DNA of 64,000 nucleotides from Herpomyces periplanetae (Eukaryota; Ascomycota; Laboulbeniomycetes; Herpomycetales; Herpomycetaceae). The position numbers were made by a program, and so were the translations under genes. A model generated the notes under the pieces. That model was not told the origin of the DNA, did not search any database, and saw only the letters and a program-made list of their open reading frames with translations. The stretch's first letter is position 1, and each line of letters begins with the position of its first letter. Of the stretch, positions 54,701 through 64,000 are shown piece after piece. The DNA is taken from NCBI GenBank assembly GCA_009733715.1, contig WMKJ01000060.1, positions 1 to 64,000 of the forward strand, in the 5' to 3' direction.

Positions 54701-57700
54701 ATGGCCGCAGTGGATACAGCATATCCCTCGATGCGTGTTGACGGAGATGTCGAACATATTAAAGATAATAATTTAATGAATTTTGCAAACGGTGGAAATG
54801 GTTTATCAGGAAGCCTTGGAGATGAAGACGCAACCTTAGCTGGTGATGAGGAAGTAGATGATTACTACTCAGAAAGTATTACTGCTGAGGATTGTTGGAC
54901 TGTTATATCATCGTTTTTTGATGCAACGGGATTAGTTGCACAGCAACTTAACTCATTTGACCTGTTTATACGACATACTATACAAGACATAGCAAAGGAT
55001 TACGGACACATTATCCTAGATCAAAATTCCGCAGTCGGAGGTGCTAGCAATGTTGGCGCTTCTGGCTACTCCGGCACATCTGATGGCAATAAGTTAAATA
55101 CCGAAGAAAATTACGATGGATTAGGTGGCATCGGTCCGGGTGTTAAATCAACTGGAGCCGCCTCTGTTTCTGGGGGACACAGTGAATTTGGCAATGACGT
55201 CGGTGGAGGAACTGATGGACCCTTTACAAAGGGTGGAGCTTCAAATGCCATTATTAAACGACGTTATGATATAGAATTATCAAAACTGTCAATCAGTGAT
55301 CCATTAGTTGTCGAACAGGACGGTACTGTTAACTTTTTATGGCCACACGAATGTCGATTGCGAAATCTAACCTACTCTGCCGGTATTTTCATGGAAATGA
55401 GCTCCCGCGTTCTTGTAGCTCGTGAAAAACCAATTGATGCCACTACGTTAGCAACCGCTTCCCTGGAAAGTTGCGGATTAGAGAATGACGCTGTAAGTGT
55501 AAATGGAAGTTTACCGCGGGCTAGTCAACTCGGTTATGGTGATGATGGAACTCTCCGTGGACTGGGGACTACAAAGGATGGTTTGCCCGTGGGAATTGGA
55601 ACTGCCAATAGTACACTGGTATGGGAAGTAGAAAGTTCCGACGAGAAACCGTTAAATTCATTTTTAGGCAAAATGCCTATTATGCTTAAATCAGCCATTT
55701 GCAAGTTACGCAACCAACCTGATGATTTACTCTACGCACACAATGAATGTCCCTACGATCAAGGTGGTTATTTTATCATTAACGGAAGTGAAAAGGTTTT
55801 AATAGCACAGGAACGGAGTGCGGCAAACATTGTTCAAGTATTCAAAAAAAAGATGAGTCCTACACCGTATGTAGCGGAGATTCGCAGTGCAGTAGAAAGA
55901 GGATCACGTTTAATCTCAACCGTTAGTCTTAAGCTATACGAGCGTGGTGAAGTTGTCAAAGGAGGTTTCGGTAAAACAATTAAAGTTACATTACCTTATG
56001 TTAAGGTCGACATTCCGATTGGCGTGGTATTTCGAGCTTTGGGTGTTGTATCTGATTCGGATATCTTGAATCATATCTGCTTCGACAGAAACGATACCCA
56101 AATGATGGAAATGTTGAAACCATGCATTGAAGAGTCATTTGCTATTCAGGATCAGCAGGTGGCCTTAACGTTTATCGGGACACGAGGAAATCAAAGCGGA
56201 ACGCGCGACAGACGCTCACGGTATGCGAAGGAGATTTTGCGTAAGGAATTTTTACCACATATTTCGCAAGCTGAAGGGTCAGAAACACGTAAAGCATTCT
56301 TTTTGGGGTATATGGTTCATCGGTTATTACAGTGTGCCTTAGGTCGTCGAGAAGAGGATGATCGTGATCATTTTGGCAAAAAGCGATTAGATTTAGCAGG
56401 GCCGTTAATGGCCAACTTATTTCGGATTTTATTCCAGAAGATGACGAAAGATGTATTTCGGTACGTTCAAAAATGTATCGAAGACGGTAAAGAATTTAAT
56501 TTAGGCTTAGCGATTAAGCCTAACACAGTGACGAACGGGCTGAAGTATTCATTAGCTACGGGAAATTGGGGGGATCAGAAAAAAGCAGCAACAATTCGAG
56601 CAGGTGTATCGCAAGTTTTAAACAGGTACACATTTGCTTCTACGTTATCACACTTGCGACGGACTAATACGCCAATTGGTCGAGATGGCAAAATCGCCAA
56701 ACCCCGTCAACTTCACAATACACACTGGGGATTGGTATGTCCGGCAGAAACGCCCGAGGGGCAGGCGTGTGGACTAGTTAAGAATCTCTCGTTAATGTGT
56801 TATGTGAGTGTGGGACAGAAGGATGTTAAAAAGATATTAGAATCTTATTTAGCATCTCAAGATGTTACGATTCTCGAAGAATATGAACCATCATTAGCTC
56901 CGGTAGCGACGAAGGTATTTATTGACGGAGTATGGGTTGGAGTGAATACAAATCCTGCACAGCTGGCGTCTTCTTTAAAGGAAATCCGCGCACGGGGAAC
57001 AATTCCGTATGAAATTAGTATTATTTGGGATATTCGAGAACGAGAAATTCGAGTTTTTTCCGATGCAGGTCGAGTTATGCGACCTTTATTCGTCGTTTGT
57101 AATGGAGCTACACCGGGTCAAAGCATGATGTCAAGCGATGGATCGATGAAACGACGGGGACTTGTATTAACACGGGAACATTTGGATTTATTGGTACAGG
57201 ATGCGCAATCAATTCCATTATCAGTATTAAAGGAAAAGATTGCGCGTAAGGAAGACGTTGGGTGGATGCGACTTGTTAATCATGGTGTAGTGGAATATTT
57301 GGATGCAGAAGAAGAAGAAACAGCCATGATTGTTATGACACCGGAAGATTTAGAGGACCATTACCGTTTACAATGTGGCATTAATATTGAAGATGATGAT
57401 CTTGAAGCAGATGCTTTACGACGGGTAAAACCACGAGTGAATCCATTTGTACGCTATTTTACACATTGTGAGATTCACCCGAGCATGATTTTGGGAGTAT
57501 GCGCCAGTATAATTCCATTTCCCGATCATAATCAGTCACCACGAAATACTTATCAGTCGGCTATGGGTAAACAAGCCTTGGGAATTAGCAGTACAAACTT
57601 TTTATTACGCATGGACACCATGATTAACACCCTTTATTATCCTCAGAAACCATTAGCCACTACACGATCAATGGAATACTTGAAATTCCGGGAGCTTCCC

Positions 57701-58933
57701 GCGGGACAGAATGCCATTGTTGCGATCGCATGTTACTCGGGTTATAATCAAGAAGACTCTGTTATCATGAATCAAAGTAGTGTAGATCGTGGAATGTTTC
57801 GCAGTTTGTTCTATCGTACATATACGGATCAAGAGGAACAAATAGGGTTATCAATAGTAGAAACTTTTGAAAAGCCGGCTCGGGCAGAGACTTTACGGAT
57901 GAAACGTGGAACTTACGATAAATTGGATTGGGATGGATTGATTAATCCGGGTGTACGAGTGACAGGTGATGATATTATCATTGGAAAAACCGCACCTATG
58001 GCACCGGATGCCGAAGAACTTGGGCAGCGAACTAAATTACACGTCAAAAGAGACGTTTCAACACCCTTAAGGTCGACGGAGAGTGGAATTGTAGATACGG
58101 TAATTCTGACAACTAATACAGACGGAAATCGATTTGTCAAAGTTCGTACGCGTACCACAAAAGTTCCCCAAATAGGGGACAAATTTGCATCTCGGCACGG
58201 TCAAAAAGGAACAATTGGTGTAACTTATCGACAAGAGGATATGCCATTCACACGAGAAGGTTTAACGCCCGATTTAATCATTAACCCACACGCTATTCCG
58301 TCACGGATGACGATTGCCCATTTAATCGAATGCCTACTGTCGAAAGTTGGTGCCCTTCGAGGTTGTGAAGGAGATGCAACGCCGTTTACGGATGTTACGG
58401 TTTCCAATGTTTCGGAATTGTTGGAAGCGCACGGGTATCAAAGACGAGGTTTTGAAGTTATGTATAACGGGTATACGGGTAAAAAGTTAAAAGCCCAGAT
58501 TTTTCTAGGACCGACTTATTACCAGCGTTTACGCCATATGGTAGACGATAAAATTCATGCTCGTGCTCGTGGTCCCGTACAGATTTTAACGCGTCAACCC
58601 GTAGAAGGTCGAGCACGAGACGGTGGTCTACGCTTTGGTGAGATGGAACGAGATTGTATGATAGCTCATGGAGCAGCAGCGTTTTTAAAAGAGCGTTTAT
58701 TCGAAGTATCGGATGCATATCGCGTTCACATTTGTGAATTATGCGGATTAATGATGACGCCTATTGTCAGTTTAAAGCGCCGACAATTTGAATGTCGACC
58801 GTGCAAGAATAAAACCCAAATTTCCCAAATTCATATTCCTTATGCTGCTAAACTTATGTTTCAAGAGCTCGCCAGTATGAATATTGCTGCCCGTTTCCTT
58901 ACCCGTCGTTCTGGTCACAGTGTTCGACAATAG
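54701..58933 (+). CDS. RPB2: RNA polymerase II second-largest subunit
   Basis: RPB2 forms one jaw and much of the active centre of Pol II. The intronless product is 1410 aa, about 190 longer than yeast Rpb2. Protrusion: [20 protein letters not shown] and [18 protein letters not shown]. Lobe and fork: [20 protein letters not shown] and [20 protein letters not shown]. Hybrid-binding region: [20 protein letters not shown] and [20 protein letters not shown]. Wall and anchor: [20 protein letters not shown]. The C-terminal clamp zinc site is CELCGLMM then [20 protein letters not shown]. The motif set identifies Pol II rather than Pol I or III. Extra length is in two Gly/Ser-rich inserts, about 108-184 and about 243-318, both in the N-terminal protrusion/lobe region. 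The gene is convergent with DMC1, 242 bp apart. Confidence 0.99.
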   Translation: MAAVDTAYPSMRVDGDVEHIKDNNLMNFANGGNGLSGSLGDEDATLAGDEEVDDYYSESITAEDCWTVISSFFDATGLVAQQLNSFDLFIRHTIQDIAKDYGHIILDQNSAVGGASNVGASGYSGTSDGNKLNTEENYDGLGGIGPGVKSTGAASVSGGHSEFGNDVGGGTDGPFTKGGASNAIIKRRYDIELSKLSISDPLVVEQDGTVNFLWPHECRLRNLTYSAGIFMEMSSRVLVAREKPIDATTLATASLESCGLENDAVSVNGSLPRASQLGYGDDGTLRGLGTTKDGLPVGIGTANSTLVWEVESSDEKPLNSFLGKMPIMLKSAICKLRNQPDDLLYAHNECPYDQGGYFIINGSEKVLIAQERSAANIVQVFKKKMSPTPYVAEIRSAVERGSRLISTVSLKLYERGEVVKGGFGKTIKVTLPYVKVDIPIGVVFRALGVVSDSDILNHICFDRNDTQMMEMLKPCIEESFAIQDQQVALTFIGTRGNQSGTRDRRSRYAKEILRKEFLPHISQAEGSETRKAFFLGYMVHRLLQCALGRREEDDRDHFGKKRLDLAGPLMANLFRILFQKMTKDVFRYVQKCIEDGKEFNLGLAIKPNTVTNGLKYSLATGNWGDQKKAATIRAGVSQVLNRYTFASTLSHLRRTNTPIGRDGKIAKPRQLHNTHWGLVCPAETPEGQACGLVKNLSLMCYVSVGQKDVKKILESYLASQDVTILEEYEPSLAPVATKVFIDGVWVGVNTNPAQLASSLKEIRARGTIPYEISIIWDIREREIRVFSDAGRVMRPLFVVCNGATPGQSMMSSDGSMKRRGLVLTREHLDLLVQDAQSIPLSVLKEKIARKEDVGWMRLVNHGVVEYLDAEEEETAMIVMTPEDLEDHYRLQCGINIEDDDLEADALRRVKPRVNPFVRYFTHCEIHPSMILGVCASIIPFPDHNQSPRNTYQSAMGKQALGISSTNFLLRMDTMINTLYYPQKPLATTRSMEYLKFRELPAGQNAIVAIACYSGYNQEDSVIMNQSSVDRGMFRSLFYRTYTDQEEQIGLSIVETFEKPARAETLRMKRGTYDKLDWDGLINPGVRVTGDDIIIGKTAPMAPDAEELGQRTKLHVKRDVSTPLRSTESGIVDTVILTTNTDGNRFVKVRTRTTKVPQIGDKFASRHGQKGTIGVTYRQEDMPFTREGLTPDLIINPHAIPSRMTIAHLIECLLSKVGALRGCEGDATPFTDVTVSNVSELLEAHGYQRRGFEVMYNGYTGKKLKAQIFLGPTYYQRLRHMVDDKIHARARGPVQILTRQPVEGRARDGGLRFGEMERDCMIAHGAAAFLKERLFEVSDAYRVHICELCGLMMTPIVSLKRRQFECRPCKNKTQISQIHIPYAAKLMFQELASMNIAARFLTRRSGHSVRQ

Positions 58934-59175
58934 CGCCCCTTGTTTGGGTTAAGGAAAGAGTTAAATCAAGTACAATTGTCTTTTCCCGTTGACTGTGAAT
59001 ACGCGCGCGCACAAGTTTGTACAGATGATATGTTTATACGGTGACTATTAGTTTAACTGAATCTATTAAGCGTATACAACCGAAAAGATTTAAATATTGT
59101 AGTGGTATGCATGGTAAATGGTGATATATCAATCACTCAAGTCGACTGCCGGAGTACAGTATAAACTTGTGCACA

Positions 59176-61017
59176 TCAAACTTTTTCGGCGTCGCTAATA
59201 CCACCGCTGGTAATGACATACGTGGCCTCACGTTCGGGCATATCGGGAGAATCTTGAATTTTGGCGACTCGTTCATCACCTCGACCTTTTCGTAATAATA
59301 AACGTGTAGCACTAGCGTGCGCCAGAATATGACCGCCTACGGGCTTTCGACCGTCTGCACTTGCGAATAACGCGCTGGCCCCTGGATCACTCTGGACTTG
59401 ATTTGTCTAGATTTGAAAAATGCCATAAATATATATGCACAACATTAGCCATCCCGCTCCCACCAAAGCTCCAGGATATACATTTACCACGGATTTGTAG
59501 GTAGACGCGCATATAGTCAACCCAGGCATACCATTAATACACAAATGTTAAAGTCCTCTGCTGTACGCGTTAGGCGCATGAGAAACTGATTCAACTTTTG
59601 CTGACGATCCGCCAATTCGCCACGACCCGAATAGTCTACGCGAAACAATGCCATAATGCTATCAATAATCAACAAGCGATACTCGCCCGTGCTAAAAGGT
59701 TGCGCAAGATCGTTGAGCAATTCATGCTGATGTTCACTATTCACTGCTCGCGCATACAAAATGTTTTCCAGACACGTTTCCGCATCCACTGTAATCTCCC
59801 GTTTTGTAGACCACCTCGCATACTCACGTACAACTTCAACGTTAGTCCAAACGTCCAAGCATTCGCGCTTCCCACCATTGTTAATCTGATTTGTTTAACG
59901 TACAATTAAATCGTTCGGCTATCTGCGCAATTCTGCTCGCATTGAATATGTTAATCAATCCTTAATTCTACACTGTAATCTTCGCCCTCAAGTTCCCGCG
60001 CTTGTCTGACCTTAACGTACCGTTCCGGTCGAAATGTTCCTTCAGTATCTACACCATTATTGTTCAGTAATTAGTATTAACATATTAATACCCCGAACCC
60101 GCGCTTGTCCAACTTACCAATATACGCAACTTTTCCCTCTGCTCCGCCCATATCCTGTCGGGAAAAAAAACACATTTAACACCCATTTGAATCGCGTACG
60201 CATGCTCAACATACCTTGGGTAATTGGGCTGTTACTGACATTGTATGGGATAATTGAGTTTTCCCACACCCTAAGCACAGATTAGCCAAGTTATCAAGTG
60301 CGTTTACGTGTAACGTTTGTGCACACGTCAACATACTAAACTCTCCAAATACTTCGCTAATGCTCATACTCTGAAAGCCCCTATATCACATGCACAGGTG
60401 CACATGCGTACTTAGCCCGTGAACTTAACTTGTGCCTATCACCCTAGTGGCATAGTTTGTACGCCAAACTTACCCCCCAAGTATACTATCTAATTGTCGG
60501 CTTCCCGTTGAAATTTTGACGACTTTACGTCGCATAAGTCCCAGCTCTTGGGCACTGATAAAGCTGAAGGCACTCGGCTAAACGTGCAACAAATTAGAAT
60601 TGTTTTGTATACCGTGGTGATAATTATCGTAGCATACTTGACACTTTTGAATTGCTTCCTTCACTTTCTCCACTTTCACTTCACTAAAGCCCTTTACTTT
60701 TAATAAAGTCCGACGTGTTGCCGCGTGCACTGACTATATGAATATGCCAGTACATCATTAAACTTGAACTGTGCGCGTCCCAATCATCCTAGTACAATAT
60801 TGAATACCTACCGCTATGGTATAATAACCATTGGCTTTCAACTTGGCAATATCTACTGCACTAATTCCATGAGATTGTATAGCATCAATGTCAACTATAA
60901 AACCTTCCTGTTTTGAAAAATGACTTAGTTATAACCCCAACTGCAGTTTCTAGTATAATAAATTTACTACAAACATACCTCATCACCAATATCATCGCTC
61001 GACACTGAACCCGCCAT
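59176..61017 (-). CDS. DMC1: Meiotic recombinase Dmc1, 11 exons
   Basis: Dmc1 forms filaments on single-stranded DNA and performs strand exchange between homologues in meiosis. Reconstructed exons: 60979-61017, 60812-60907, 60638-60733, 60474-60577, 60337-60380, 60215-60270, 60118-60154, 60021-60048, 59904-59932, 59532-59788 and 59176-59406. All introns are GT-AG, 60-125 nt, and the join gives 338 aa, normal for the family. Landmarks in order: [60 protein letters not shown], Walker A GEFRCGKT (124-131), [20 protein letters not shown], Walker [41 protein letters not shown], and [20 protein letters not shown]. The Dmc1-type [14 protein letters not shown] and [12 protein letters not shown] separate it from Rad51. 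Two exons are only 28 and 29 nt. Confidence 0.97.
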
Positions 61018-62384
61018 GATTAACCCCGAGATTTACTAGTTTGAATGGTCAATTGAATGTGAAAACTCTCGACAATTCTTCACTGCACAGTGGAGGAGTA
61101 CTAGCCAGGAAGCATAATGTAGTATAAATTACCGTGTTCTCGTGTTTTCATTTTCTCCTACCGTGTTATCAACCATCTCAATAAAGTACTTAGACACAAT
61201 TAGTTGAGACGGCATCATCAGAACTCAAAACCCTATCTTAATATGCATGAACTCAACATTGTAACAATTGTTTCGTAAAGAAATCTCCCAAACCCTCCAT
61301 CTACACTTAATCCAAATCGAAAAACGAAATGCCAACCACGTGACTGTCCCGGACGCAGCAGTCAGGCGACGCACGAGCACGTGACGAGAAAGCTGGAAAC
61401 AGTTTGGAGCGAAGACGAGGAAAAGAAAGTTTTACGAATTTAGGATTACGTCTTACCTACCGGTTCATGATCCTACCAATGAACCCGTCGCGATGAGGTT
61501 TTGCGTTTTGGAATGGGTCGGCAGATGCCCGGGCGACATCTGATTGACGTCATGGTGCGGTCGACAATTCAAAGCGCAAGCATAGGACCAAAGCGTACGA
61601 ACGCCCCTAGACGGCCGGTGCATAAATTATGACAACTACACACGTAAAGAACATCCACAATGTCATTTAATTCCCCAGACTTCTCATCACTCCACATACT
61701 CCAACTTTTCAGGTACAACACTCAACCAAACCATCCGTGTACACCGCCGAAAGTCCATACAACTACTACGCCAGTTCAGTCTCGTCACTCGCTCCACAAC
61801 ATCTCTCCGTCCTTCTCCCACAAGTTACCAAAATGTAATGAAAAGAGAGAGAACTTATCCTTTATAGGAAACGAGTTCATCAACCGGTCAACGTGTGCGG
61901 CAAAATTCATTCACAGGTTGCACTGCACACATGATCGGATGAAGTCGTAGTAAATGGTTTCACGCATGCATCTTCAAGGCCTGATCCGTTTTCACTTTCG
62001 CGCATTGTATGCGAGAATGCTTCATCGAAAGTAGGAGGAACAAAGCAAGGGGGGGCGAGGGCATGGTATCATTCTGGATGCATACGACGGTGCGATAAGA
62101 TTTCCTTTTTCAAAGTAGAGAAATCCATCAAAGAAATCCATGGCCACCGGTAAATGTGTCGTTGACAGCTGGATGTCCGCCATTTTCCGACAAACTTAAC
62201 AAAGAAATAAACCATATACAATGATTCGTAATACACAGTATAAAAGATAACTTAATTGAAAATTAGAGCATCAGCCGTACAGGTTAATCAAGTTGGGAGT
62301 TTGCTGGGCAAAAGTAGAACACTCTTATCCAATAAACTCGGCTACGAGATTAACATGCTAAAACCACTTGGCTGCGATGTGGTA
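61018..62384. other. Intergenic region between GIS2 and DMC1
   Basis: About 1.4 kb separate the GIS2 stop from the DMC1 start, both on the minus strand. A 96-codon plus-strand frame at 61660-61950 shows no family signature. I see no repeat or RNA gene. The right part should contain the GIS2 3' end and the left part the DMC1 promoter. Confidence 0.5.
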
Positions 62385-63676
62385 TTAAGCAGCCGCTGGA
62401 GCAGCGGCTGCAGCTGCCGGTGCGGTGGGCGCAGAAGGGTGTACAAGACTTGTCGCGGTCATTTCCACGGATCTGCTACAGTCCTTAGATATATGTCCAA
62501 GTTCGCCACACCTGAAGCACGTTTTGCTTGATACCGTATTTCCCGCGATACTTCCAGTGCCGGATTTGTACACAAAACATTCACGAGAAATGTGACCAAC
62601 TTTGCCACAAACGTAGCATTTCATTGGATTGGCTTGACAATCACGTGCGAAATGGTTAGGTCCACCACACTTGTAACAGGTAGCGGCTCGGGCCGGGGCA
62701 GGATAAGTTCGGAATCCGGCGGGAAAATTAGGTCTAGCAACGGGACCTTTGTTTGCGACCGAACAACATTGACGCTGAAAGGGCAGAGAGAATGAGATAC
62801 ATGAAAAAGAGTTGGTCATATGAAAAAATTCAAATTGTAAATGTTGAAATTATGCCCGTAAAAGGTAAAAAACCTACCGCAAGATGTCCTGGCAATCCAC
62901 AATTATAGCAACGACCTGTAGATCCATTTAACCGCAGGGTAGGACAGTCGGCTTGAACATGACCCAGCCCTTGACAATGATAACACTGTTTGGCTATATT
63001 AAAAGCCACGTTAGGAAGTGAATATAGAGAACGAAATGCGATTATGCATGTGATCTGATGTAGTAAGAGCGAGTACGTTTAGACATACTTTCAGTGGTGC
63101 GGGGATGGGGGCAAGAGTTTGACTCATGACCTGGACCGGAGAAGAGTAGGTAAGTGGTGTGAAGTGAAAGTAGGCGATAAAACGCTTAACAAACCGGGTT
63201 GTTTGCCTGAGAAGGAGGTTAGCATAGGGATAAATAAAGATGAGGAAATATACGCACAATTGTAGCATAGACGTTCAGATGAAGAGCAGACATCTAATCA
63301 CGTTAAGTATTAGTATAAGTTTATATAGTGAGGTAAATTTTAAGGTTGAGATGGACAAAATCTAACACATGAAAGAAGGGAAATAAAGATATCCAATTAA
63401 AACGGTAACAAGGAACGGATGAGAAAGATTTATAAAGATTGATTGGCGGAATTACAAAGGGTTGAACATGGTAAAGAGAACGCGCGCGCGCGTGTGCGCA
63501 TGCGCGAGCGCACGCGCCACGATAGTTGAAAGATTAGAGTAGGACAGAATACACGACGAAGAACGAGCGCGTGAGTGGGCCAATTGAGATGAATATTTTG
63601 ATTTGAAAAAAGGCGTACCGGCATAGTGACCTACGTTGCCACATTTATAACAAGCACGACGAGCTAATGAAAACAT
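62385..63676 (-). CDS. GIS2: CCHC zinc-knuckle protein Gis2/Byr3 (CNBP family), 6 exons with a 12-nt microexon
   Basis: Gis2/Byr3/CNBP binds single-stranded nucleic acid and mRNAs and associates with translating ribosomes and stress granules. Reconstructed exons: 63619-63676, 63258-63293, 63195-63206, 63089-63130, 62878-62993 and 62385-62774, giving 217 aa. Seven CX2CX4HX4C knuckles result: CYKCGNVGHYADVC, CYNCKQPGHESNSC, CYHCQGLGHVQADC, CYNCGLPGHLARQC, CYKCGGPNHFARDC, CYVCGKVGHISREC and CFRCGELGHISKDC. Only the splicing shown restores knuckles 1, 2 and 4, and all donors are GT and acceptors AG. The 12-nt exon encodes the KQP of knuckle 2. The tail is Ala/Pro-rich. Intron 1 contains an alternating GC tract (63481-63518). 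The sense leader beyond 63677 is pyrimidine-rich. An in-frame GTG upstream is not needed as a start. Confidence 0.95.
63195..63206 (-). other. 12-nt microexon of GIS2
   Basis: Read on the minus strand, gcaaacaacccg is bounded by ...ttctcag and gtttgttaag. With the flanking exons it completes C-K-Q-P-G of the second zinc knuckle, leaving phases 1 and 1. The donor of the preceding exon must be t|gtgcgt for the frame to hold. Confidence 0.88.
63481..63518. repeat. Alternating GC-rich purine-pyrimidine tract in GIS2 intron 1
   Basis: The stretch cgcgcgcgcgtgtgcgcatg followed by cgcgagcgcacgcgcc is almost perfectly alternating, the classic Z-DNA-prone composition, in otherwise AT-rich intronic sequence. 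Confidence 0.85.
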
Positions 63677-64000
63677 TATTTTCACGACAAGTACGATAAA
63701 AAGACGATAAGAGGATGAGGCACAATGGGGAAGAGAAAAAGAAAAAGATGAATGAGATCTTGTTATAAAAAAAAAGGGTTTATGAGGCGGGAAAAAAGGA
63801 TAGTAAAATAAATTAGGGTAGAGGGTAAATGGGTATGAGAAGACGATAAACTGGGCGAGAAAGACGCGAAAAGAGAAAAAAAGAGAGAGAAGGGAGAGGG
63901 AAGGAATGGATGAGTAGACGAAAAAAGTATAGAAGTGAGATGGTAAACAGACGAGGGAAATTGAAAGTAAAAGACCAGAAGGAAGTCAAATTTAGCAGAT
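63677..64000 (-). promoter_or_regulatory. GIS2 upstream region, pyrimidine-rich on the sense strand
   Basis: On the plus strand this stretch is almost purely A and G with runs such as gagaaaaagaaaaagatg; on the GIS2 sense strand it is therefore a pyrimidine-rich leader of the type seen before MRD1, GWT1, CDC20 and KIN4. It continues to the window end. Confidence 0.55.

Noticed and set aside
59176-61017. Assignment of the recombinase as RAD51
   Set aside because: The [14 protein letters not shown] block, the GFISAQELG segment and the C-terminal [12 protein letters not shown] match Dmc1 rather than Rad51.

Overview
The window is nuclear DNA from a fungus. The clearest indicators are a GWT1 inositol acyltransferase, a KIN4-type kinase, a Ral2-like Kelch-BTB protein, a TEA/AbaA-type regulator, an MRD1 pre-rRNA factor and a seven-knuckle GIS2/Byr3 protein. 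Introns are short GT-AG introns of about 60-325 nt. CTNNBL1, a spliceosomal protein that budding yeasts lack, is present, and two genes contain very small exons, so this is not a reduced yeast genome. I cannot place it to phylum; a filamentous or early-diverging lineage fits. I found no mobile element, viral fossil or CRISPR array.

Layout, left to right. The left edge is a T35-G28 homopolymer that looks like an assembly artefact, followed by about 3 kb without a firm gene. Then come the LC8 dynein light chain (minus, 3 exons), divergent from MRD1 (plus, 2 exons, 5 RRMs); a 4.2 kb desert; a TEA-domain regulator (plus), convergent with CTNNBL1 (minus); an intron-containing tRNA-Arg(TCT) (plus); an unidentified 399-aa reading frame (minus) and GWT1 (minus); a 2-exon secreted protein of unknown family (plus), convergent with CDC20 (minus); a 3.7 kb gap; a Ral2-like Kelch-BTB protein (plus); TAF12 (plus); a 4.1 kb repeat-rich gap; KIN4 (plus, 2 exons); TFIIA large subunit TOA1 (plus), convergent with GCN5 (minus); a small OST5/TMEM258-like frame and RAD1 (both plus); RPB2 (plus), convergent with DMC1 (minus, 11 exons); and GIS2/Byr3 (minus, 6 exons).

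Functional themes. Between 34 and 59 kb lie four RNA polymerase II machinery genes: TAF12 (TFIID and SAGA), TOA1 (TFIIA), GCN5 (SAGA/ADA) and RPB2 (Pol II core). Their products contain lineage-specific low-complexity inserts, some inside normally compact folds. Cell-cycle and genome-maintenance genes are interspersed: CDC20, KIN4, the 9-1-1 clamp subunit RAD1 and the meiotic recombinase DMC1. DMC1 implies meiotic capacity.

Two upstream architectures recur. Many genes (MRD1, GWT1, the secreted protein, CDC20, KIN4, OST5/RAD1, GIS2) have long leaders that are pyrimidine-rich on the sense strand. TAF12, TOA1 and RPB2 instead have alternating purine-pyrimidine tracts ((GT)n, tacatacgta-like). Exon structures for DYN2, MRD1, the secreted protein, RAL2, KIN4, DMC1 and GIS2 were worked out by eye from splice signals and protein-family conservation; no transcript data were available.
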